Assembly: GCA_949775045.1 (NCBI GenBank)
Contig: OX459096.1
Span: 31,605,223-31,669,222 of the forward strand
DNA length: 64,000 nt
Origin: Metridium senile
Taxonomy: Eukaryota > Cnidaria > Anthozoa > Actiniaria > Metridiidae
Direction: 5' to 3'
Positions 32,234 to 43,400 of the stretch are shown here, piece by piece. The stretch's first letter is position 1, and the number at the start of each line of letters is the position of its first letter. The notes under the pieces are model-generated. The model saw nothing but the letters and a program-made list of their open reading frames with translations. It had not been told where the DNA came from and did no database searches. Position numbers and translations under genes: made by a program.

Positions 32234-33244
32234 TTAGACCAAATGGCCTGAAGCCAAGGCCAAGGCATCCACAGGGGTTCTGATGTATCCCCGATAGGCA
32301 TTGCTGGCCCAACGGCCCAAGGACTGAATTAGATGGTCTGGTACACCATTGCGGGCCGCGACGGTGGCAGCTCCAATCCGAAAGCTGTGACTTGAGTAGG
32401 AGCCAGGGATGTTAGCAGCAGCTAAAATGTCCCTTAACCACTGAGTCAATAGCACGCGGGTCAGTGGCAGCCCAGATTGAAAGAGGAACAGTGGACCAGG
32501 AGAGGCTCCGCGGATTGACAAGTACGAAAGGACGGCTTCTACTGCACATAGAGGGGGTTCGCCTTTCCCGACGATTATATTACACCCTTTCCGGAAGGGA
32601 TCCGTCTTGGAAGCCTTGACATTGACGCGAATGCAGGAAGGCGAGGTTGTTGAGTCAGCCGAAATGTCCTGAACGGTTAGGTGAATCGCCGGAGAGAAAC
32701 TATGAAGGCTAGGGACAGTGAACTCGGAAGAGCGGAGGAACCCGAAGTAAGCCAAGCAACAAGCAGCCCAAAACATGACATGATCTGCCAGACTCATGTT
32801 GAGGTGGTTGAAAATAATCCGCATTATGTCGTTGGTAACCGGCAATCGCTCTGATTTTCTTGAGCCTTGTGAGCGCTTGATCCCTCGGAGCACTCTCTGA
32901 AGCCTTAGACAATTCTGAAGGGGATCAGGAAAGCCCATCTCAACGTGAAGGGCGCGAACAGCGGATAAATAAACTTTAATCGATGAATGGTAGATCGAGT
33001 TAGCGAGAAACGTTACAAAAAGACACAATGTCCACTCATCGGCTGGACACGGGGAGCCATTGCTGTAGATCTTGCCCGCTTGCGTACAGAACTCAATAAA
33101 ACGCTTTTGACCAGTTGCGTAGGAGCGGCGGGTGGAAGGTGCTAGCCCTTGCAGAAGTAGTTCACGACAGCGTGACTCTAGAGACCTGCTGTGAGCTCTT
33201 CCAGAAGCTGAACGGGAATCTGGGTTGGCGACTGTAGGGCCCAT
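32234..33244 (-). CDS. Tyrosine recombinase of the DIRS-type element
   Basis: 336 aa from the first ATG (the frame is open to 33271). The core-binding region begins near LAPSTRRSYATGQKRF. The catalytic domain shows ASKTDPFRKG (Lys), SHSFRIGAAT (the HxxR pair) and GRWASNAYRGYIR, with the Trp and probable Tyr nucleophile near the C-terminus. In this class it inserts a circular DNA copy without making target duplications. It overlaps the 3' end of the RT frame by up to 94 nt in another frame, so some recoding or reinitiation is likely. The frame is intact. Confidence 0.85.
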   Translation of the reverse strand: MGPTVANPDSRSASGRAHSRSLESRCRELLLQGLAPSTRRSYATGQKRFIEFCTQAGKIYSNGSPCPADEWTLCLFVTFLANSIYHSSIKVYLSAVRALHVEMGFPDPLQNCLRLQRVLRGIKRSQGSRKSERLPVTNDIMRIIFNHLNMSLADHVMFWAACCLAYFGFLRSSEFTVPSLHSFSPAIHLTVQDISADSTTSPSCIRVNVKASKTDPFRKGCNIIVGKGEPPLCAVEAVLSYLSIRGASPGPLFLFQSGLPLTRVLLTQWLRDILAAANIPGSYSSHSFRIGAATVAARNGVPDHLIQSLGRWASNAYRGYIRTPVDALALASGHLV

Positions 33245-34857
33245 GGTGCAAGTTGGAAGAATACCTGCCAATGGAAGCGAGACAGAGCGTCAGCAATCTC
33301 ATTATGTTCCCCTGGGACATGTACCGCGGAGAAAGTAAAGCTGAATTTTGCTGCTGCAAATAATAGGCTGCGCACGAGCCCCATGATTGTGGGTATTTTA
33401 GAGGTTCTAGAGTTAAGGATTGCAACGACTGCCTCATTGTCGGACCTAAATAATACATGCTGTTTGACCCATTGATGACCCCAGACATGGCCGGCGATAA
33501 CTACTGGAAAAAACTCCTTGTAAGCGATAGAAAGGGGCTTCTGGGGCTCAAACCACATCCCGTTGAACCACTCCTGATTACAGTATGCTCCATAGCCCAG
33601 TGCACCGGCTGCATCTGAAGTAACGACCACCGTGGGGACTTGGGACAAGCCGGGGTAGAGCCAAAAGTTGACACCATTCCAAGATTCCAGAAATCGACGC
33701 CACCAGTTGAGGTCCAAGTGAAACTCAACGTTGAGGCGAATAGGATGGGTGGGGTTCCTGAAACAGCATAACAGGTTGATCATGCGGCGAATGAAAGTGC
33801 GTCCCGGCCAGACAACTTTTGCCGCGTGGTGCAAATGGCCGATGAGAGATTCGAGGTCGTTTCGGCGGCAATACTTACGACCCGCCCAGGAATTGAGCAA
33901 CAACCGCAGGCGGGTAAGTTTGGTTTCTGGCAAGCGGGCAGTTTGATTGATTGAGTCAAGTTCGATACCCAGTATTACCAGTGAGGTAGAAGGACCTTCA
34001 CACTTTTGTGGATGGATTGGCAAGCCAAGGGACGAGCATACGCGAATAGCAGTGGCTAGATCCATACCGCACGCTCTGGAGTCCGGCGGTCCGGCTAAGA
34101 TAAAATCGTCTAAGTAGTGGAGCAGACTGGAAACGTTATAGTTGTTGGATAAGATCCATTCAACGGAGGAGGCAACGCAGTCAAAGATAAAGGGCGCTGA
34201 GCGAAGGCCAAACGGTAGAGTCAAATCTACATAGTAGCTGTCGCGCCATTTCATACCAAGCAAGGCACGGTCAGAAGGGTGCACTGCTACATTTCGGAAA
34301 GCTGCAAGAATGTCAAATTTGGCCATAAGCGCGCCGGTGCCGAACTGGCTAACCATTCTAATGATGTCGTCAACTTTGATATATTGGAGAGAGAAGCTGT
34401 CCGGGTCGATGCCGTCGTTGACACTCGACCCGTCCGGTGAGGATAAGTCGACGATGAGACGCCACTTGCCAGGTTGGCCGCTTTTCGGGATGACTCCGAA
34501 ACTACTTATGTGGAGGCTAGGTAATGGTGGGACGTCGAAGGGTCCCGCGACTCTGCCCAGTGCCACTTCATTGCTTAAGTATTCGTCAACGACATCCGGG
34601 TGTTCTTCTGCAGACTTTTTGTTGCGTTTAGCAGGCCTAAGGGGGGTCATGTTGAAGCCGAGGCGGAAGCCTTCACGGATACCAGTCAACATAAAGGAAA
34701 CCAGATCCTGATCGGGGTGACTTTTCAATTCCAGTGCGAAGCGGTCGGCTTTGAGTGGCGAAACTGAAGACGCTGGTGGAAGTAATGTAAGAGCTGAAAT
34801 AAAAAAGGCGTTCGTTACAAGTGGCGTGACTGAAATACATTGAAAGAGGACTAGCAA
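33178..34857 (-). CDS. Reverse transcriptase-RNase H of the DIRS-type element
   Basis: 559-codon open frame; the first codon is not ATG, so the natural start is uncertain. The RT palm shows FDILAAFRNVAVHP (first Asp), FGLRSAPFIFD and LHYLDDFILAG (paired Asp about residues 250-251). The RNase H part shows VTSDAAGALGYGAYC, RSDNEAVVAILN and HVPGEHNEIADALSR. These are the forms typical of DIRS-group RTs. It copies element RNA to DNA and removes the RNA strand. No stop codon interrupts the domains. Confidence 0.87.
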   Translation of the reverse strand: MLVLFQCISVTPLVTNAFFISALTLLPPASSVSPLKADRFALELKSHPDQDLVSFMLTGIREGFRLGFNMTPLRPAKRNKKSAEEHPDVVDEYLSNEVALGRVAGPFDVPPLPSLHISSFGVIPKSGQPGKWRLIVDLSSPDGSSVNDGIDPDSFSLQYIKVDDIIRMVSQFGTGALMAKFDILAAFRNVAVHPSDRALLGMKWRDSYYVDLTLPFGLRSAPFIFDCVASSVEWILSNNYNVSSLLHYLDDFILAGPPDSRACGMDLATAIRVCSSLGLPIHPQKCEGPSTSLVILGIELDSINQTARLPETKLTRLRLLLNSWAGRKYCRRNDLESLIGHLHHAAKVVWPGRTFIRRMINLLCCFRNPTHPIRLNVEFHLDLNWWRRFLESWNGVNFWLYPGLSQVPTVVVTSDAAGALGYGAYCNQEWFNGMWFEPQKPLSIAYKEFFPVVIAGHVWGHQWVKQHVLFRSDNEAVVAILNSRTSKIPTIMGLVRSLLFAAAKFSFTFSAVHVPGEHNEIADALSRFHWQVFFQLAPWALQSPTQIPVQLLEELTAGL

Positions 34858-35309
34858 AGGCAGGGCTTAGCGAGTGTTAAAGGCGTAGTTGCTAATGCTT
34901 AACTCAATGACAACAATGCGAAATATTCTGACAAAGATTTAAACAGCTTCCTGTTGTATGACTACAACCAAAGCAGAGTCGTAGCCACGATGATGGAAAC
35001 TACTCTTGCAACCAATACGACAGGAGTCCTGTCGTAGCAACGAAAACGACAAAGTGTCGTAGCAACGGTTCGGTAAATAATAATAATGCTAATTTAACAT
35101 CGCGCCCATTCCCCATGGTTCAACGGCGCTTTACAAATGACAAATGGTAAAGGCGGGCTAAGCATGCATACGACCAAAGCAGAGACGTAGCGTACGGTGA
35201 TGTAAATACTCTGGCCACTAAACCGACAGGCGTCCTGTCATAGGAACGAATAGGACAAGCGTCGCAACAACAGTTCGGTATAAAAGACAGTTCGGTTTTG
35301 CACGACGAT

Positions 35310-35910
35310 GTAAAATACTCTGGCAACTAATACGACAGGCGTCTCGTCGTAGCCGCGAATACGACAAAGTGTCGTAGCAACGGTTGTGAACAGGCTTGGC
35401 GTGAATACGACTGACATATAGTATTAGCGCACAATGACGTAAAATGCTCTGGCTATGAATACGACGGGCGTGCTGTCGTAGCAACGAATACGACAAAGAG
35501 TCGTAGCAACGGCTGTAAATAGGCTTGGCGTGAATACGACTGATATATAGTATTAGCGCACAATGACGTAAAATGCTCTGGCTATGAATACGACAGGCGT
35601 CCTGTCGTAGCAACGAATACGACAAAGAGTCGTAGCAACGGCTGTAAATAGGCTTGGCGTGAATACGACTGATATATAGTATTAGCGCGCAATGACGTAA
35701 AATGCTCTGGCTATGAATACGACAGGCGTCTTGTCGTATCAGCGAATACGACAAAGAGTCGTAGCAACGGCTGTAAATAGGCTTGGTGTGAATACGACTG
35801 ATATATAGTATTAGCGCACAATGACGTAAAATGCTCTGGCTAGGAGTACGACGGGCGCCCTGTCGTAGCAACGAATTCGACAAACTGTCATAGCAACAAT
35901 ATAAACAGGC
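35310..35910. repeat. 129-bp tandem repeat inside the DIRS-type element
   Basis: About 4.5 units with period exactly 129 bp (ATGACGTAAAATGCTCTGG at 35434, 35563, 35692, 35821). Each unit contains inverted ACGACAGGCGTCCTGTCGT and repeated CGTAGCAACG. Because 129 is a multiple of three, an accidental 262-codon minus-strand frame stays open through it. It lies between the gag and RT frames. Confidence 0.9.
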
Positions 35911-36250
35911 TTGAAGCAAATTAAGTGCGATAAACCAAATAAATAAATAAATGAGCAAATAGAACATGATAGAACATGATAGTGAACAAGACCAACGGCG
36001 AGACAAGCACTGGAAGGAATTAACGGTTTAATTAAACTACTACAACAATATCTCTTTCCAAACTCCCACAAAGGCTAACTGTGGTGCCTAACGATCAACG
36101 AAAACAATAAGTATAAATACTGGAAACTAGCAATGGTCGACACAAATGTGACCTAGTGTCCAACTTGCAAAGTTAACTACCATAGCAACGTGCAAAGTCA
36201 TACCTAACATAATATATAAGGTACGTAAGGCCGTCCCCAGCGAGACCGGA

Positions 36251-37309
36251 TCAATATTTGCGGTACTTGGGGCGTGAAAATTCAGGCGAGGCAGGGCGAG
36301 CACTCTGTGGGGATGAAGAGATTTCTTCACGGCACTCCATAGCCCGGTGGTTCGCGGAGCACCGGGAGCATTTATGAGCATAACGGCAGGGTGTGACGGG
36401 GGATGAGCAATGCCCCTTGTTCCACGAGATGCAAATAATGTTATTTAAGGAAGGCCTTGTTGAGGTACCAGCTGTATGGAAGTGGTAGAGTTGAACGTTG
36501 ATATCTGACCAATCGGTCAACTGTGTGGCGGCGGCGTGTTGTCTGTAGGCTTGATCGTAGCTGAGCCATGCACTGCCCTTGAAGAGACGATTGGTGCGAA
36601 TTATAAGGAGCTTGTACAGCAAAAGATCCTTCGATCGTTGAGGGAAGTATGACGTTAGGACCAATGAAAAGATGCTAAAGGCCTCTGTCCAGCTGACTAT
36701 GTCGTCAAAACGACGTTTATTCCTTTTTGGTTGGTTGGTGAGCACCAAACGTCCGTCTAACAGGAGTTGTGGTTCGTTTTCGGTCAGTGGGACCAGGTTC
36801 GCAGGCATTAGATCGTTTAGGTCAATGAATTTTCCAGTCACGATCTGTGTTACCAGCTTAGCCGGAATTGGAGAGTGACCAGGACCCACTACGAAGGGCT
36901 GGTAAAGTGTGATTGATGGTAAAGATGCTAACTGGGCAGGATATACAGCTGGAAGCGAGTTCGGGAGGCATGAGCTCACGCTTAGCGGCGACACGGGCGA
37001 TGAATGGGTCAAAGATGGCAATGAAAAAGTAGATAAAAAGGTAGGGACAGCGAACCTACCTCCACTGACGGAACTCGGGAGACTTTGAGCAGAGAGGGCC
37101 GGTCCATTTGAAACCAATGTGGTCGGTACAGAGGCACCAGTTGTTGGAGGAGAGCCTTGGTAAACAGTCGAGCGAGCGTCGGCCATTGCCTTACTGACGG
37201 CAGCCTGAATCGCCGCTAGCATCTCTGGAGATAGGGGAGTAGGTGACTTGCCCGATACTGTGGCTTGGCTGGAGTTCGTTGTTGTAGTCGACGTCATTGG
37301 TTTGTCCAT
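36251..37309 (-). CDS. Gag-like protein of the DIRS-type element
   Basis: 352 aa from the ATG at 37309 (the frame is open to 37321). The N-terminal half is Ser/Pro/Thr-rich. The middle has a folded-looking segment (FDDIVSWTEAFSIF, LLLYKLLIIRTN). The C-terminal part has a Cys/His-rich stretch CISWNKGHC followed by CRYAHKCSRC and HRAMEC, resembling zinc knuckles. It would bind element RNA and form the particle. Position upstream of RT supports the call. Confidence 0.75.
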   Translation of the reverse strand: MDKPMTSTTTTNSSQATVSGKSPTPLSPEMLAAIQAAVSKAMADARSTVYQGSPPTTGASVPTTLVSNGPALSAQSLPSSVSGGRFAVPTFLSTFSLPSLTHSSPVSPLSVSSCLPNSLPAVYPAQLASLPSITLYQPFVVGPGHSPIPAKLVTQIVTGKFIDLNDLMPANLVPLTENEPQLLLDGRLVLTNQPKRNKRRFDDIVSWTEAFSIFSLVLTSYFPQRSKDLLLYKLLIIRTNRLFKGSAWLSYDQAYRQHAAATQLTDWSDINVQLYHFHTAGTSTRPSLNNIICISWNKGHCSSPVTPCRYAHKCSRCSANHRAMECREEISSSPQSARPASPEFSRPKYRKY

Positions 37310-37511
37310 TCGGGAAAGCAATAGTGAAGAAACTGAGAAAAAACTTGTGAAAAAAAACCTTGCTAGCTTCGCTTGTTAATACATCACTGCCAAAGCTGCC
37401 AGTAAACAAGCCCCTGCGAATACCGTAGGTACCCCCCAAACCTGAGAGGCTAACCGCTGTGCAGCAAGATTGTCTCGGTTTTAACTTCGCCTAAATTTCA
37501 TTCAGCCACAT

Positions 37512-39006
37512 TAAAATCATTGAGCGCGCGGGTGGGGTTCCTGTGGTGTATTTGTTTGAAAGCTCGCGGATGGGATTCCTGTGGCTTTTTGCAAGCAATT
37601 TTTTCGTCAAAGTCGCGCGGTGTTGAAGAGAGAGGTATTTTGACAAGGTATGAAACTCGGTCACGTGACAAATTTAGTTTCGCGCGTAGTAAATCAGGCA
37701 TGGGAGAATTTTTTTATTTTTCTTCGAATATATAAACTTTACTTTGCTCTTCAACTACAGTAAAAAGTATGATCATCTCCGTCCTCAGCAAAGGGGTTAA
37801 AATTAATTTATAAAAAGGGCAGCATGGAACTGAGGTGCGCCGCAGGTTGCTAGGGCAGGGACTTCCGGTTTCAGTCGGATTTTTACAATCGTGGAGCAAT
37901 CGTGAAAATATCGATCGAGCGGGGGTGTTGTGAAACTGTTGTGAAATAGATACCACATTCACAGAAAAAGTTGGCGATTACTTTCTTGCATTTAACTTAT
38001 GGATTGTTAAAATGACTTTAAATTGAAAATTACAATACAGGAGAATGTATTTTATTTCGGAAATCATGGGCTGGCGAAGGGAAAGTCGAAAAGATCGTGA
38101 TTTGCACTGCATTTGCTGCTAGCTAGCTAAAATGAGTTTAGCTTAACACTCAAAACAGCTGATTCAAGTCATGCTTTTGAAGTCACAGATGCTCTTCACT
38201 ATTACGAAAACCTGGAGAAAGTTTTTCTAGTAGTTCTTAAATGTGCAGGTAATGATTGGAGTTGAAGTTTTTATGTCAAAACGACTGATATTGTCTTGTA
38301 CAAACCAACTTACAGCCGAGCTAAACAGTGAATTTGTGATCGTCGCTTTGCGAAGTTTTCCAAGCTTGAAAAAAGCTCAACTTTATTTTGTGAACACTTA
38401 CTTAGTTATAGCGGTTCCAACACTAAGAATAGAAAATATGTTTTGAAAGTTGAAGCGTTTACAATTGTATTTTATAAGCTATATATTGCCGAAAAACTTG
38501 AGCTAAAACACAACATTTACGGATTCTGTAAATACACTTTGAATGAAAATCTCTTCACATTGTCAAATAAACTAAAGTTATATTTCAAATAAACATGGAA
38601 ATAAATTTCACATACTGATCTGTTTGTTCTTGTTGGTTTTAAAAGTGTACTTAGTGTAAATCCCTATGAGAAAAACAAAATTTTTTGTTTTGAAAGAAAA
38701 GTTTTAACAACATTTTTTTTCGGCGAGTCAGTCGATTGCTTCACGGCGAACTTTCGGCGCTCGTCGTTGAATTTCCGTGAGATTTCCGTGCCCTAGCAAT
38801 CTGCGGCGCACATCTATCCATCCACGCCATCGAGTTTCAGACCTTGTATCAAGATACTACTCTCTTTCTTCGATATTTTTGTCGTACGTGCGATTCCGCG
38901 CGACCGAAAAAATTGCTTGCAAAATGCCACAGGAATCCCATCCGCGCGCATTCAAACAAATACACCACAGGAACCCCACCCGCGCGCTCAATGATTTTAT
39001 TCCAAT
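37512..39006. other. Interior and right arm of the outer CACAGG element
   Basis: No coding region of note. Two GGGNTTCCTGTGG motifs about 40 bp apart (near 37533 and 37573) have inverted partners near 38926 and 38964. A GTGCGCCGCAGGTTGCTAGGGCA block at 37832 also recurs inverted near 38790. The central 38000-38700 is unremarkable AT-rich DNA. Confidence 0.5.
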
Positions 39007-39091
39007 ATGGCGCTCGGCGCGCGGTTAAAAATAACTTAATTGTCATTAAAAAAGATCCTCAAAGAGAATAGTTGGGCTGCCTGTGCTCTGA

Positions 39092-39968
39092 GTAGTTTTA
39101 TTTTGCTCCGTACTTTTCTTTATAAAATCACAAGAATATAAAACCGTGTTCTAGTTCGATGAATCCAAAATCTACAACGGATATTAGTTGTGTTTTTTTC
39201 ATGTTTCGGCGATTTATAAAAATCTCGTACAGATTGATTTTTGCTTCAAACTTTTCCATTCAGAGTGCTACTGTGAATATTATAACACGAGTTCACTTTT
39301 TTCTTGGACCCCCACCATTTTATACTTGTGATTTTATAAAGTAAAGTGTGAGCAAAATAAAACTACTGCAGAGCCACCTTAAGTTACACTGGGTTCCAGA
39401 TGTACCGTGGTAGCGACTACTCCATGGCGTTGACTACCTTTGACGTCACCAGGATTGTATGGCCAATCAAATCACTCGTTATAAAGCAAGTGCTCAACCA
39501 GGAAACTGGTGACCAAAAGCCCCTGGCAAAGAGGACCTAACCAAAATAAAACACTCAGGAGAGGAGAAAGGAATAACACGAATATTATTTTCCGCCATTT
39601 TGAAATATCAACGAACTTGTTGATTGTCTACCTCAAGTTCCTCGTCTACTACGAATAGCCTTCTAGCAGGGAATTGACAGTAAGTAAAGAAGAACCTGAT
39701 AAGTAAGAGATGAACACTTTGGATACTACAAACCACTCACAAAAAGTAAGTTATATATTTTTGTATTGTTTAATTGTTCGTCCACGGTGGCCTCGAAGAG
39801 AGCCACGAAGAGAGAGCTCGAAGACTCGCCGCTCGGTAAATATTCACCGATAATCACTTCGCCTGAGGTGAATAATCGTTTTAGTATAAATACAAAGGTG
39901 ATTATTTCAAAAAAGAAAAAAGGAAACAGCATTGAAAGTGAAAATATTTTATTTTTTTAAATATTAAG
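39092..39968. other. Region upstream of amidase C, possible LINE 5' fragment
   Basis: From about 39540 the sequence resembles a transposon leader (GAATATTATTTTCCGCCATTTTG) followed by a Lys/Glu-rich frame 39766-39960. I do not recognise a domain. Nothing else is seen. Confidence 0.3.
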
Positions 39969-39970
39969 AG

Positions 39971-40110
39971 GTTATTAACCGAGCGCGAGGTCTGTACGGG
40001 AAAATATCAGACCGAGGTCTTGACAGTACGGAACGAGCGCAGCGAGGTCCGTACATAAAAGACCGAGGTCTGATATTTTCCCGTACAGAACGAGCAAGCG
40101 AGGTTAATAA
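39971..40110. mobile_element. MITE with ~45-bp inverted ends upstream of amidase C
   Basis: About 140 bp from GTTATTAACCGAGCGCGAGGTC to a mirrored end near GCGAGGTTAATAA, with GGTCTGATATTTTCCCGTAC in both arms. It sits 345 bp before the start codon of gene C, so it could lie in the promoter. Confidence 0.7.
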
Positions 40111-40454
40111 TTCGTTTATTATATGGCTATTTTAAAGAGAGAAATTAATATTGTTTTTGATATTTTACGACGCGCGTTGCTTTCGAATGGCTTCCCAGTA
40201 GTTTTACTGAAAAAGAGCGGGTTGAAACCTGTTTAAACCAGCTCAGTCATTCAGCATGCTGCCTCAACAAACTTACAGAAATTTTAATGCCAAGATATTT
40301 GAATTACTGCAGCTTTCTCCATCATTCTAAAATCAAAGATGATTTAAAGACAAAGCGAAGGGAGAGGGCCCTGGGAACGAGGTTGGACTTTACGTGATCA
40401 TATATAAAGCACTGTATCCATCGTGTATTTGTGTTTGTATGGGTACGCATATTA

Positions 40455-43400
40455 ATGGCTGAGGAGAACATGTATAAAAGTGCTGGTTCTACTGCAGGTA
40501 GGAAAAGTATTAGACATACTATAATTTAAAACTTGTGGATATAACATACCGTCGTTTACCTGCCTAAAAACATGTTCTGTCTAGAAGTAAACTTCCAAAG
40601 TTTTTTTTTTTGCAGGATATTTTTTTTTCACTCCAAGTATGTGCAGGAATTTTTTTTTTATCAGGATTTGCTTGTAGGATTTTTTTTTTTACGGAATAAA
40701 TTTTGTTAAATATATTAATAAAATTTATTAATTAATTGCACAAATTTTTTTTTCCGTATATTTGATGTGATCGAATTTTTTTTTCCACTTTTAGGCTGTG
40801 CTCGAATTTTGTTTTGGTATTTGCAAACCCCCCCCCCCCCCCCCCAAGCTCACTGTTAGTGTTGATTTACTAAAGGATATATGGGTACTTTTGAACCTTT
40901 GATTTTTTGCCAAGAAGACACCTTAAGAGGTATTATGGAATTGTATTAAATTTTAAGACAAAAAATCGAAGGTTCAAAAGTACCCATATATCTTTAGTAA
41001 ATCAACACTAACAGTGAGCTTGGGCTACCTGTGGTTCATATAAAGGAGCGAATGGCTTTGGGACGACCGAATGTATCACCAAATATTCCACTGAAACCGA
41101 AAGCACCATTCAAATATTTCAATGGTTTAAAGTTTTCGGACAATTTATTTTAATAATATTTAAAAGTTGCAAGGTCATTCGATAAAATTAAAAAGACAGT
41201 CAAATCAAGCCCACTGATAAACGAACACAAACCACAGGAAACCCATGCTCAGCGTTAGAATATTCGTTATAAACACAGCGTTTTTAGCTGGTATTATAAA
41301 GAAAAAATATGAACAACATTTCAGGTAAACATTGATGATTCTTTTAAAAATAGATATAGGTGTTTTTTTATATATATTTCTTTATAAAGAACCCGTTAGC
41401 TTGGGCCTCCTTAAAGTGAGCTTGGACCACCCAAAGTCACGAAACGTATTTGCGTGACAGCACAGGTAGCCCAAGCTCACTGTTAGTGTTACTTTACAAG
41501 ACATTATTAATTTGGGTTCTTTGGAAACTTGATATTTTTTGCCTTGAAATTTGATGAAATTATTGCACAAACAGTGTTGTTCTCTATAATCTCTGACTGA
41601 CTTTCAGACGAATTGGTAAATTAAAGGATTAGATACTAACTTTTCATTCATTAAGGACTATAGAAACTTTCTCCCCATTCATATATTCATAAAAAATAGG
41701 GAATTTAGCCGAAAGCATTAGACGGCCTCTCTTTGCAGACGTTTTGTCCAACTCGTTAAGAGGTGTTTTATTGTATGTTTATAGATGATTGCTACCGACA
41801 TCCTGTTGTTCGTCCACCAACTCTGAACCGTGTAGCAGAAATCGCCAAAAGTTTGCATCTTGATTTGACAGATGAAGAGTTGAAGCAGTACAAAGGTTTG
41901 TATAACTGTAAAACCGTAAAATGTCCTTTTTTCTCCATTCACATGGCAATCATGCATGATGATTTTATTATTTTGGTATAATTTAGCTAAATTATTTTTG
42001 TTTCTTTGAAGTAAGTTATCTATTACAGTTTAACGTGCGGTACCGTGGCTACCCAAGAAACGTTTGAGAAAGTTAGCCAATCAACGTGCGAGAGATTTTT
42101 TTTGATTGACAGGATCGTCTGCGCATAAACATATTATCGAAAGTAGGGAACCTATTTCATACAAAGTGGCAAACATGAACAAGGTTTTTTATGTGGTTAA
42201 GAACTTTCTCAAAAGTTTCTTGGGTGGCCACGGTACCGCACGTCACACTGTAACAATCCATATATTAGTATTATTTAACAAATTTACGATAGTTTCGCGT
42301 GGTATGTCCTTTTATCTACCACGGTTGGCGTCATCGAATCGTCTAAATTGTTGTGGATCCACGAGATGAAGTTTTTTTACCACATTAAAAATATCGTAAA
42401 AAATGAGCAAAATAGCAACCGTGGTATGTACTCTTATTTACCACTGCTCTCGACCAATCAGAAAGCGAGAAAGGTAAAAAACATATTATATCATTATATT
42501 TTTTTCATTTTATATTTTTTCTCTGACCTGGTAAAGGGTTATCGAATCTCGAGGGATTAACGCTATATAAATTATGAATTATTATTATATCATCATCATC
42601 ATATGTTTTCCCTTTGGGCGCGTTTCCTTCCAGCCGTCCGCTTCTGTTTTGATCGGCAGTGGGAAATCTTTTCTCCAGCAGTCACTTAAAGTCCAGCATC
42701 TTCATAATCATTTGTCTAGCCTGATGGATGTCTATTTCCAGCAGGGATTCTAGCCTAGTCCATATTGTCACATCAAACAGAATCTGATTCTCATGAGCGC
42801 TATTTTCCGTAAGCCATTGTTTAAGTTATATGCATGTATATAAATGCTCTCTTGTTGAAATACATTTCAGATGCAATGGTAGGATTCACTAGCGCCTATC
42901 AACCACTCTACGATTTAGTAAAACCGAAGCTTCCTGTCAAATACCCACGTACACCTGGATACAGACCCTCAGTCCAAGAAAATCCTCTTAATGCATGGTA
43001 GGCTTTTTAATAAAAATTGTTGCATTGAAAGTAAAAATACACATTAATTTTATTATATATTAAACCAAAACAGACTGCTTTCTAAAAATGCTAGCCGGGT
43101 AAGTTGTAAAAGTAAAAATCTTTGGGGGTTATGTCTAAATGTGTCGAGCAACGAACTTCGATACTGATGAAAGAAAGATTTGTCTATTGCCATATATTTT
43201 CCTAGCAAATACAGTCTAATAAACTTTTGTGTGGATTGTCCCCATCAGGTACTGGAAATGTGACATCACTGGAGCATCAAGTGGAAAACTCCATGGTAAA
43301 ACCATCGCCATTAAAGATAACATCCCTGTGGCTGGTGTTCCCATGATGAATGGGTCTCAGATGTTAGAAGGGTTCATCCCAGATATCGATGCTACTGTTG

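Larger units (their letters stand above)
31735..37511 (-). mobile_element. DIRS/Ngaro-type tyrosine-recombinase retrotransposon
   Basis: About 5.8 kb on the minus strand, with Gag, RT-RNase H and tyrosine recombinase in order. About 160-bp direct repeats (31826-31986 and 37354-37511) lie internal to the left end and at the right end, like the split direct repeats of Ngaro/PAT-type elements. A short CACAGCTCACCACC string recurs at 31733 and about 32085 and may be part of the second repeat pair. No target duplication is seen, as expected for recombinase-mediated integration. Confidence 0.8.
31657..39084. mobile_element. CACAGG-family TIR element (about 1.65 kb) with a nested DIRS-type element
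   Basis: The outer element starts CACAGGCAGCCCAAC and ends GTTGGGCTGCCTGTG. It has long inverted arms: about 78 bp terminal (31657-31734 versus 39007-39084) and further inverted blocks (37512-37600 versus 38910-38998; 37830-37865 versus 38785-38820). An exact 7-bp duplication CTCTGAG flanks it (31650-31656 and 39085-39091). No transposase is recognised in the outer sequence. The left arm is split by the DIRS-type element at 31735-37511. Confidence 0.8.

Noticed and set aside
35218..36006. 262-codon repetitive frame (YDSLSYSL... units)
   Set aside because: Open only because the 129-bp array has a period divisible by three; no start context or domain.
37530..37585. ETS-RUNX composite sites (TTCCTGTGGT)
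   Set aside because: The string fits by chance of sharing TTCC and TGTGG; its positions follow transposon ends and inverted arms, which is the simpler explanation.
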